Of a stretch of DNA of 64,000 nucleotides, positions 45,044 through 51,924 are shown one piece after another. The notes under the pieces were generated by a model. It was not told where the DNA came from. It ran no database searches and saw only the letters and a list, made by a program, of their open reading frames with translations. The translations under genes and the position numbers were made by a program. Origin of the DNA: Flavobacterium endoglycinae (lineage in GTDB: Bacteria; Bacteroidota; Bacteroidia; Flavobacteriales; Flavobacteriaceae); the NCBI RefSeq assembly GCF_017352115.1, contig NZ_CP071448.1:992001-1056000 (forward strand), in the 5' to 3' direction. Numbering within the stretch: position 1 is the first letter of the stretch; each line of letters starts with the position of its first letter.

Positions 45044-45120
45044 TTTGGTTGATTGTTTTTACTTGATTGTTGATGGATTACTTAAGTGAAAGAAAATCTA
45101 TTGACATGTATTTTTTAGAA

Positions 45121-45128
45121 CAAATTTA
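45121..45128 (-). promoter_or_regulatory. candidate -7 box for the lrp-type gene
   Basis: TAAATTTGT on the minus strand. The remaining intergenic stretch to 45391 is mostly repeats D and E, with no clear promoter recognised for the plus-strand gene. Confidence 0.4.
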
Positions 45129-45249
45129 GATTAAAAATCATTATTAATTTAATTTAATAGTTTTAAAATCTAAATAAAAACGAAACAATTGATTAATTAT
45201 CTAAAACACTCTTTCTTTGACTGGAATTTCTTTTGAAAAACAAATGTCC

Positions 45250-45329
45250 TAGCCCTGATAGAAGTGGAAATCCTTTTGCTTTTTTCTTTAAAAAGTAAAA
45301 GATTGAAACGGATAGCAGGAAGCAGCTCC
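45250..45329. repeat. dispersed palindromic repeat, family D copy 2
   Basis: Begins TAGCCCTGATAGAAGTGGAA and ends GATAGCAGGAAGCAGCTCC, with the inner ATCCTTTTGCTTTTT facing AAAAAGTAAAAGAT. Diverged from the copy at 23848. Confidence 0.7.
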
Positions 45330-45332
45330 TTA

Positions 45333-45357
45333 TCCTTCGACTTTGCTCAGGATGACA
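45333..45357 (-). repeat. short dispersed repeat, family E copy (inverted)
   Basis: Reads TGTCATCCTGAGCAAAGTCG on the minus strand; related to 14669-14693 and 56089-56112. Sits directly behind the family D copy. Confidence 0.75.
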
Positions 45358-45391
45358 ATGGCAACTTGAAACTAACAAAAAACTAACTATA

Positions 45392-46621
45392 ATGAAAGAC
45401 TTTAATCCAGCAGATAAAATTCAGGATTTGCAATACTTTGGGGAATTTGGCGGTGTGAATCCATCAATTTCTGATTCTTCTACTTATACTTTTTTATCGG
45501 CAAAAACGATGTTCGATACTTTTGAAGGCAATATGGAAGGCTGTTATTTGTATTCGCGCCATTCTTCACCAAGTAATTTGTACTTGGATCAGGCTTTGGC
45601 CGCAATGGAGGGAACAGAAACGGCAAATGTTTCAGCTTCTGGTATGGGCGCTATTACACCTACTCTATTGCAATTATGCGGTGCGGGAGATCATATCGTT
45701 TCAAGCCGAACGATTTATGGCGGTACCTATGCTTTTTTGAAGAATTTTACGCCTCGTTTTGGTATCGAAACCACTTTTGTTGACATTACTAAACTGGATG
45801 TTGTAGAAGCTGCAATTACTTCTAAAACTAAAGTTTTGTACTGCGAAACCGTAAGTAATCCGTTATTGGAAGTAGCAGATATTCGTGGTTTGGCTGCAAT
45901 TGCCAAAAAGCACCATTTGAAATTAGTTGTAGACAACACGTTTTCTCCATTATCAGTTTCTCCTGCAAAATTGGGGGCTGATATTGTAATTCACAGTTTG
46001 ACGAAATACATTAACGGAAGCAGTGATACCGTTGGTGGTGTAACGTGTGCTTCGAAAGAATTTATTAATTCGCTGAAAACTGTCAACACTGGCGCAAGCA
46101 TGCTTTTAGGACCAACAATGGACAGTTTGCGTTCTGCAAGTGTGATGAAAAACCTGAGAACACTTCATATTAGAATTAAACAGCACAGTCATAATGCGCA
46201 TTTTCTAGCAGATCAATTTGAAAAAGACGGTTTAAAAACGGTTTATCCGGGATTGAAAAGTCATCCGAGTCATGAATTGTATAAAACGATGATTAATCCC
46301 GAATATGGTTTTGGTGGTATGCTGACCATTGATGTTGGATCTTTGGAAAAAGCTAATGAATTAATGGAATTAATGCAGGATAGAAATCTGGGTTATTTAG
46401 CAGTAAGTTTAGGTTTTTATAAAACGTTATTCAGTGCACCGGGAACTTCAACTTCAAGTGAAATTCCGTTAGAAGAACAAAAAGAAATGGGATTGACTGA
46501 TGGTTTGATTCGTTTTTCTATTGGTTTAGACAATGATATTCAGCGTACTTACGAAATGATGAAAGCTTGTATGATTGAACTTGGGGTTTTACAAAAAGAT
46601 TCTAAGGTTCTGAGCTGCTAA
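45392..46621 (+). CDS. Cys/Met metabolism PLP enzyme, methionine gamma-lyase type
   Basis: 409 residues. Trans-sulfuration family: CYLYSRHSSPSNLYLDQALAAMEGTE at the PLP phosphate site, SGMGAITPTLLQL, VVDNTFSPLSVSPAKLGADIVIHSLTKYINGSSD with PLP Lys205, and the C-terminal LIRFSIGLDN. Methionine gamma-lyase, cystathionine gamma-synthase and O-acetylhomoserine sulfhydrylase share this fold; lack of other Met-biosynthesis genes nearby and the divergent Lrp regulator favour a catabolic lyase, as inference. The last residues (SKVLSC) and the stop lie in a family G repeat, so the native C-terminus was probably shorter. Confidence 0.82.
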   Translation: MKDFNPADKIQDLQYFGEFGGVNPSISDSSTYTFLSAKTMFDTFEGNMEGCYLYSRHSSPSNLYLDQALAAMEGTETANVSASGMGAITPTLLQLCGAGDHIVSSRTIYGGTYAFLKNFTPRFGIETTFVDITKLDVVEAAITSKTKVLYCETVSNPLLEVADIRGLAAIAKKHHLKLVVDNTFSPLSVSPAKLGADIVIHSLTKYINGSSDTVGGVTCASKEFINSLKTVNTGASMLLGPTMDSLRSASVMKNLRTLHIRIKQHSHNAHFLADQFEKDGLKTVYPGLKSHPSHELYKTMINPEYGFGGMLTIDVGSLEKANELMELMQDRNLGYLAVSLGFYKTLFSAPGTSTSSEIPLEEQKEMGLTDGLIRFSIGLDNDIQRTYEMMKACMIELGVLQKDSKVLSC

Positions 46622-46622
46622 G
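46604..46622 (+). repeat. post-stop repeat, family G copy overlapping a stop codon
   Basis: AAGGTTCTGAGCTGCTAAG differs by one base from the gltD and lrp copies. The TAA stop of the preceding gene (46619-46621) lies within it. Confidence 0.85.
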
Positions 46623-46768
46623 GTTCTAAGTTTTTTAATCCTCTTGCTGATCTTGCTGATCTTTTTCTTAGCAAATAATCTGTTTAATCGGCGAGAGAAA
46701 AAATTACCCACAATAAATAGGAAACATTACTTTATAAATAAATTTGCATCATTTTTTTAGATTGTTTC

Positions 46769-46804
46769 AAATCCGCTGGAGATTTTCTCTAAGCGGATTT
46801 TTTA
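46769..46804 (+). terminator. intrinsic terminator
   Basis: AAATCCGCT/AGCGGATTT stem followed by T residues, about 150 bases behind the methionine gamma-lyase-type gene. Confidence 0.7.
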
Positions 46805-46820
46805 TTTTGAAGTTTGAGTA

Positions 46821-46852
46821 AAAAAGCCGTTCTGAATATTCAGAACGGCTTT
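46821..46852. terminator. intrinsic terminator of the DUF695-like gene
   Basis: AAAGCCGTTCTGAA/TTCAGAACGGCTTT, an almost loop-free perfect palindrome, 5 bases after the minus-strand stop. Confidence 0.88.
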
Positions 46853-46856
46853 ATAA

Positions 46857-47951
46857 TTATCTAGGCTCGTAACCTCTAAATGTTCGCCAATATTTGTCTT
46901 TATAAATTTCGTAGCTTATCTCAAAAGTGCCATTGAATTTTTTAATTAATTCATCGGCTATTTTAGTTGGTTTTCTGAAATCTTTACACGCAAAAAAGAT
47001 TTCTCTTTTATTGGTGCGTGTTTCTCTTCCTATGTTCAAATAACCATCCAAATCTTTAAGTTCCAATACTACATCATCCTCAATTTCATTTAATAATTGA
47101 TATGTTTCTTTATCCGGCATTCCGCTATTGTTGCTTCCATCAAATGGAATTGTAATAATAAATACCCACGGATGAGATGCTTTTTTATCCCATTGTAAAA
47201 TATCACTATTTATAATGGCGATAATAGCCCCACCATCTTTTGCAGTACCCTCAAGACTTGAATAATTATCATTTTCTGTATTATGTCTCGTGCCTTCATA
47301 TTTCTCAACAAATTCCTTCTCTCTCCAGATTAAATAATCTTTTAATTTTTCGATTGGAATTAATTCTTCTGAAATTTCATTAGATCCAACAACATTCATG
47401 TTATCTATCAATGTCAAAGAATTTAGTTCTCCTAAATAATTATCTAGAAAAATATAAACCCCGTTTGTTACTTTTCCTTTTTCTTCTTCAACAAATCCAT
47501 CGTATACTATTGTCAAATCTATTTCGTCTGGATAACCTTCGTGAATATTAGGGTAAAATTTTAAATTCTCTTTATCAAATTTGAAATTTTCATACTCAAT
47601 ACCAACACCCTTAATATCTGAAGCTGGTTTAAGAGCAGTAATTTTCCATCCTACCATTTTTGGAGCCGCATTTACCAGCTCTTCTATAGCATAAATATTT
47701 CTGATTGCTCCATCTGGCGTTAAGATTAATTCAACTGTATTGTCATCAAACATTCCAGTTAAAAAATAAATTCCGTAGTGAACTTCATCTAGTTTCGGAG
47801 CTAATTTTTCAAAAAAACCTTGGTGGATATTTCCTCTGTTTTTAACGATTTTAAAAAACTCTTTTTCCTTTTTTAGAAACCAATTCCAGAAGTCATTATT
47901 AGATTGTATTGGAGCATCATTTTTGCCCAATATTTTATCAAGAAAACTCAT
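46857..47951 (-). CDS. DUF695-containing protein
   Basis: 364 residues, soluble, no signal peptide. The N-terminal half (FWNWFLKKEKEFFKIVKNRGNIHQGFFEKLAPKL) and the C-terminal half with IITIPFDG...GMPDKETYQLLNEIED...REIFFACKDFRKP and KDKYWRTFRGYEPR match the DUF695-type layout as I know it. Function unknown; related proteins often occur near toxin-immunity genes, but nothing here shows that. Confidence 0.7.
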   Translation of the reverse strand: MSFLDKILGKNDAPIQSNNDFWNWFLKKEKEFFKIVKNRGNIHQGFFEKLAPKLDEVHYGIYFLTGMFDDNTVELILTPDGAIRNIYAIEELVNAAPKMVGWKITALKPASDIKGVGIEYENFKFDKENLKFYPNIHEGYPDEIDLTIVYDGFVEEEKGKVTNGVYIFLDNYLGELNSLTLIDNMNVVGSNEISEELIPIEKLKDYLIWREKEFVEKYEGTRHNTENDNYSSLEGTAKDGGAIIAIINSDILQWDKKASHPWVFIITIPFDGSNNSGMPDKETYQLLNEIEDDVVLELKDLDGYLNIGRETRTNKREIFFACKDFRKPTKIADELIKKFNGTFEISYEIYKDKYWRTFRGYEPR

Positions 47952-48193
47952 TTATTACAAATTATATTTTAAAATTTACTGAAAACAAACTTAAGGAAAA
48001 GCCTTTTAAAACATAAGATTATTTGTATAAAAATTAGAACATTTTAAAACACTCTCAACCAGAATGAGTTAAGTTCATAAAAATCATTTTTACCCAGATT
48101 TAAAGAGATTAAGGCAGATTTAAACTGATTTTTTATATAAAAATCCAAACTAGATCTGCTACAATCATTTAAAATCTGCGCGCAAATATCCCA

Positions 48194-48227
48194 TAAAAAA
48201 AGCCGTTCTGAAATTATTCAGAACGGC
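48194..48227. terminator. intrinsic terminator behind the APC permease gene
   Basis: AGCCGTTCTGAA/TTCAGAACGGCT stem, the same stem sequence as the terminator at 46821. The 47952-48252 gap holds nothing else clear. Confidence 0.85.
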
Positions 48228-48252
48228 TCACTTCTAATTTATAACTCTTAAC

Positions 48253-50187
48253 TTATAACTTCTCCACGAAGTTCAATTTACTATTTTTTCGGCTGTAGCC
48301 AAAGTAAATCAGCAGTCCGATTATTAACCAAACGGTAAAATAAATCCAGTTCCAAACGCTTAATTCGGCCATCATATACAAACAGCAGATTAATCCTAAA
48401 AGCGGAATCAGAGAAAGATTTTTTCTGAAAGCCCAAACTGCCAATCCAACTAACACAAACAAGAAAATCCACATTGGAATTTTATGTTTGAATAACTGAA
48501 ATCCCGTTTCGTATTTTAATGAATCTTTAATTGGAAGTCCTTTTACAACCTCAGCATATTTAACTTCATCATCCTGATATTGGCTTAACAAATGCTCTAA
48601 ATCTGAAGTTTCAGAAGTTTTGTTGGTGGCATCTATACTTTTTAAATAATTAAACACTTTTTCAGAATCTTCTTTGTCTAAAGACGTTACAATAGATGTG
48701 GCATCAAAAGTTTGTGCCTCATTATTAATAAATGCCATTGTTGCTTTATTATTGAACGCAAAAGCATAATATAAACCAGCGATAATTAAAACTGGTAAAA
48801 TGTATTTTGAATTGATGTAAGGCGTTTTGAATTTTCCTCTTGGGATTTCAGGTTTATTCTGCAATACTAAAACTCCGGCACAAACCAATACAAAGGCAAA
48901 TAAAGTCCCGATACTGCATAAATCAGTAACCATTGTCAAGTTTAAAAATAATGCTGGAATCGCTACTACAAATCCTGTAACAATAGTGGCAAAAGACGGT
49001 GTTTTGAATCTTGGGTGAACGGTTGAGAATTTCTTTGGCAATAATCCGTCACGGCTCATACTCATCCAGATACGAGGCTGTCCCATTTGAAAAACCAATA
49101 AAACGCTTGCCATTGCTACTACAGCACTCACCGCAATAATTCCTGACATCCATTTTAAATCTAATTTATCGAAAACAAATGCTAGAGGATCTCCAACATT
49201 TAATTCGTGATATTTTACCATTCCAGTTAAAACCAAAGCAATAGCAATGTATAAAAGGGTACAAATGATAATCGCCCACATCATTCCGCGTGGTAAATCT
49301 CTTTGCGGATTTTTACATTCTTCTGCTGTTGTAGAAATAGCATCAAAACCAATATAAGCAAAGAAAACTGCCGATACACCTTTTAAAACCCCGCTAACTC
49401 CATTTGGCGCAAACGGATCCCAATTGGCAGTATCTACATAAAACACTCCAACTGCAATTACCAGCAGCACCACACAAAGTTTTACAACCACCATTAAATT
49501 ACTTGCATTACGAGATTCTTTCATTCCTCTGTAAACCAAAGCGGTAATCAAAATAATGATGAATAAAGCTGGTAAATCAGTCACAAAGTGAAATGATCCT
49601 ATTGTTGGTGCTGTTTGCCAAGCTGTATGCGCTTGTTGTAAAGCTGTGCTTAAATTTTCGAATGATTTTCCGCCTCGCATTAAAGCTTCAGCATCTTTAA
49701 AACCGTTTGAAGCGGTTAAGTAATCCATTTGAATCCATTGCGGTAAATGTATTCCGCCACTCTGGAGAAGTCCTGTAAAATAATCACTCCACGATATGGC
49801 AACCGTTATATTTCCTACAGCATATTCCATGATTAAAGCCCAACCGATAATCCAGGCAATGATTTCTCCAAAAGCTACATACGAATACGTGTAAGCACTT
49901 CCAGAAACGGGAACCATTGATGCAAACTCGGCATAAGCAAAGGCCGCAAAACTACAGGCAAGAGCAGTAAAAAGAAACAAAAATATTACGGCTGGTCCTC
50001 CGTCGGCACTCGCTTTTCCGATGGTGCTGAAAATTCCCGCTCCCACAATTGCAGCAATTCCGAAAGCAGTTAAATCTTTGGTTGTAAGATGCTTTCCTAA
50101 TGCTTCATGCCCATCTGCTTCATTCTTTGCAACCTGTTTCAGAATATCCTGCACTGTTTTTTTTCGGAATAAACTTGAAAATGCCAT
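48253..50187 (-). CDS. APC family amino acid permease (cationic amino acid transporter type)
   Basis: 644 residues, about 14 hydrophobic helices. Helix 1 has TAFGIAAIVGAGIFSTIGKA (GxG substrate-backbone contact), then ALIMEYAVGNITVAISWSDYF and the helix 6-like VFFAYIGFDAISTTAEECKNPQRDLP. Two soluble insertions stand out: residues ~160-200 and a helical, acidic loop of about 60 residues near 505-560 (LDKEDSEKVFNYLKSIDA...). Substrate probably a basic or neutral amino acid; exact type undecided. Confidence 0.88.
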   Translation of the reverse strand: MAFSSLFRKKTVQDILKQVAKNEADGHEALGKHLTTKDLTAFGIAAIVGAGIFSTIGKASADGGPAVIFLFLFTALACSFAAFAYAEFASMVPVSGSAYTYSYVAFGEIIAWIIGWALIMEYAVGNITVAISWSDYFTGLLQSGGIHLPQWIQMDYLTASNGFKDAEALMRGGKSFENLSTALQQAHTAWQTAPTIGSFHFVTDLPALFIIILITALVYRGMKESRNASNLMVVVKLCVVLLVIAVGVFYVDTANWDPFAPNGVSGVLKGVSAVFFAYIGFDAISTTAEECKNPQRDLPRGMMWAIIICTLLYIAIALVLTGMVKYHELNVGDPLAFVFDKLDLKWMSGIIAVSAVVAMASVLLVFQMGQPRIWMSMSRDGLLPKKFSTVHPRFKTPSFATIVTGFVVAIPALFLNLTMVTDLCSIGTLFAFVLVCAGVLVLQNKPEIPRGKFKTPYINSKYILPVLIIAGLYYAFAFNNKATMAFINNEAQTFDATSIVTSLDKEDSEKVFNYLKSIDATNKTSETSDLEHLLSQYQDDEVKYAEVVKGLPIKDSLKYETGFQLFKHKIPMWIFLFVLVGLAVWAFRKNLSLIPLLGLICCLYMMAELSVWNWIYFTVWLIIGLLIYFGYSRKNSKLNFVEKL

Positions 50188-50310
50188 ATATTTTTCGCTA
50201 TTATAAATTGATTTAATTCAGTCGTTCTGGTTTTATTTTGCAAATAATGCAAAAATTATCCTGATTTCAAATATATAAAACGATTTTGTTTTTTTGTGAT
50301 TTTTTTTTCA

Positions 50311-50363
50311 TGCCACGACCCGAGCGATAGCGAACAGGCGAAGCAATTCACGAATTATTTTTT
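50311..50363. repeat. family B arm with mini-insert, direct copy 1 of 2
   Basis: 53 bp identical to 51768-51820: TGCCACGA, then a 27-bp mini-insert (50319-50345, core CCCGAGCGATAGCGAA), then ATTCACGAATTATTTTTT. The same stretch lies on the other side of the Gfo/Idh/MocA gene. Confidence 0.92.
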
Positions 50364-50383
50364 CAAATCTTTGTCTTTAAATT

Positions 50384-50526
50384 TTCTCTCGCAGATTGAG
50401 CAGATTTGATTTTAAAATCTACATAAATATTTTCATCACAACAAAAATCTGCATTATCTGCCAAATCTGCGAGAGAAATAAAATCTTTGTGAACTTTGCG
50501 TAATTCTTTGCGCTCTTTGCGGTTAA
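50384..50526. repeat. degenerate inverted repeats in the APC-Gfo gap
   Basis: TTTCTCTCGCAGATT at about 50384-50398 faces AATCTGCGAGAGAAA at about 50465-50479. Right behind it, 50490-50526 carries a family A-like arm (CTCTTTGCGGTTAA). The rest of the 50188-50600 gap shows nothing more. Confidence 0.65.
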
Positions 50527-50600
50527 ATAAATTGCAAGTGTAACATTTCTCAAAATGAGCTTACTAATACAAGTAGTATTTAATTTAAAGAATCATTTTT

Positions 50601-51761
50601 ATGGAAAAAATCACGAGACGTTCTTTTGTAAATAAATTTGGACTTGGCGTTGGCGCTTCTGTTGTCATGACTTCACTTCCTTCTTTTATCACCGAAACAG
50701 AAAAGGTTCACAAACCCTACTCTGGAAAAAAATTAAATATTGCACTGTGCGGTTTAGGAAACTACGCTTCGTTATTAGCCGATGGTCTTCAGGTTTCTGA
50801 ATACTGCCAGCTTGCCGGAATCGTTACAGGAACGCCTTCTAAAGCGGAAACTTGGAAAAAGAAGTATAACATTCCAGAGAAAAATATTTACAACTACGAA
50901 AACTTCGATTCAATCGTAAAAAACAAAGATATTGATTTGGTGTATGTTGTAACTCCAAACTCACTTCATAAAGAATTTACTGTTCGCGCTGCAAAAGCAG
51001 GGAAACATGTTATTGTTGAAAAACCAATGGCCATTACAGTTGAAGATTGTAAAGAAATGATAAAAGCCTGCAACGATAATAATGTACAACTGGCAATGGG
51101 TTATCGTTTGCATTACGAACCGAATCATTTAGAAGTAAAACGATTGGGACAAGAAAAAGTTTTAGGGCAAGTTAGATATATAGAAGCTTCTCTAGGTTAC
51201 AGCACTTATGACATTCATGACGTAAATAAACCTGTTGATTTAAATGCCCGTAACGAATGGAGATTGACTAAAAAGTTTGCAGGCGGTGGTGCATTGATTA
51301 ATTTAGGAGTTTATTGCATTCAGGTTTCGCGTTATGTTTTAGGCGAAGAACCAATTGCAGTTACGGCACAATTTGGAACTGTAAACAACAAAAATAGATT
51401 TGCTCAGGTTGAAGAAAATATCACTTGGCAAATGGAATTTCCAAGCGGTGCTGTTGCTAATTGCTGCAGTTCGTATGGTTTTGGCATTGATAGATTTCAC
51501 GCTGCTGCGGATGAAGGTTTCTTCGAAATGAGTCCTGCTGTAAGCTATGGGCCTTTTGTAGGTAAAAGATCTGACGGAAAATCATTTAATTTTCCTGTCA
51601 TAAATCAGCAGCAAACTCAAATGGATGAGATTTGTAAAGTGATTTTAGCCAACCAGAAACTCCCAAATCACATTACAGGTGAAGAAGGCATTAAAGATGT
51701 TAGAATTATCAATGCTATTTATAAAGCCGCTGAAACAGGAAAAAAAGTTAGTCTGAAGTAG
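50601..51761 (+). CDS. Tat-exported Gfo/Idh/MocA family oxidoreductase
   Basis: 386 residues. A twin-arginine signal (MEKITRRSFVNKFGLGVGAS) precedes a Rossmann domain (LNIALCGLGNYASLLADGL), the EKP motif in VIVEKPMAI and a C-terminal domain with GGGALINLGVYCIQVSRYVLG. The layout is that of periplasmic glucose-fructose oxidoreductase-like enzymes, which export with NADP bound. The substrate is unknown, likely a sugar or cyclitol. The gene is framed by two identical 53-bp repeats. Confidence 0.9.
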   Translation: MEKITRRSFVNKFGLGVGASVVMTSLPSFITETEKVHKPYSGKKLNIALCGLGNYASLLADGLQVSEYCQLAGIVTGTPSKAETWKKKYNIPEKNIYNYENFDSIVKNKDIDLVYVVTPNSLHKEFTVRAAKAGKHVIVEKPMAITVEDCKEMIKACNDNNVQLAMGYRLHYEPNHLEVKRLGQEKVLGQVRYIEASLGYSTYDIHDVNKPVDLNARNEWRLTKKFAGGGALINLGVYCIQVSRYVLGEEPIAVTAQFGTVNNKNRFAQVEENITWQMEFPSGAVANCCSSYGFGIDRFHAAADEGFFEMSPAVSYGPFVGKRSDGKSFNFPVINQQQTQMDEICKVILANQKLPNHITGEEGIKDVRIINAIYKAAETGKKVSLK

Positions 51762-51767
51762 TTTTTC

Positions 51768-51924
51768 TGCCACGACCCGAGCGATAGCGAACAGGCGAAG
51801 CAATTCACGAATTATTTTTTTTTGCGTAAAATATTTTTTTAATGACGAATTAAAGAATTACTCAAATTTTTTAATTTGTGAAATCAGCGCAAAGTATAAT
51901 TTGTGTAATTCGTGTAATTTGTGG
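51768..51924. repeat. family B repeat with mini-insert, direct copy 2 of 2
   Basis: The first 53 bp are identical to 50311-50363 (mini-insert at 51776-51802); then a variable middle and a degenerate right arm (TAATTCGTGTAATTTGTGGC) that ends exactly at the stop codon of the minus-strand dehydrogenase gene. Confidence 0.88.

Noticed and set aside
45193-45378. 61-codon open frame on the minus strand
   Set aside because: Composed mainly of family D and E repeat sequence.
50311-51820. Composite transposon around the Gfo/Idh/MocA gene
   Set aside because: The flanking direct repeats are short palindromic-repeat arms with no transposase; the same arm is found elsewhere without this gene.
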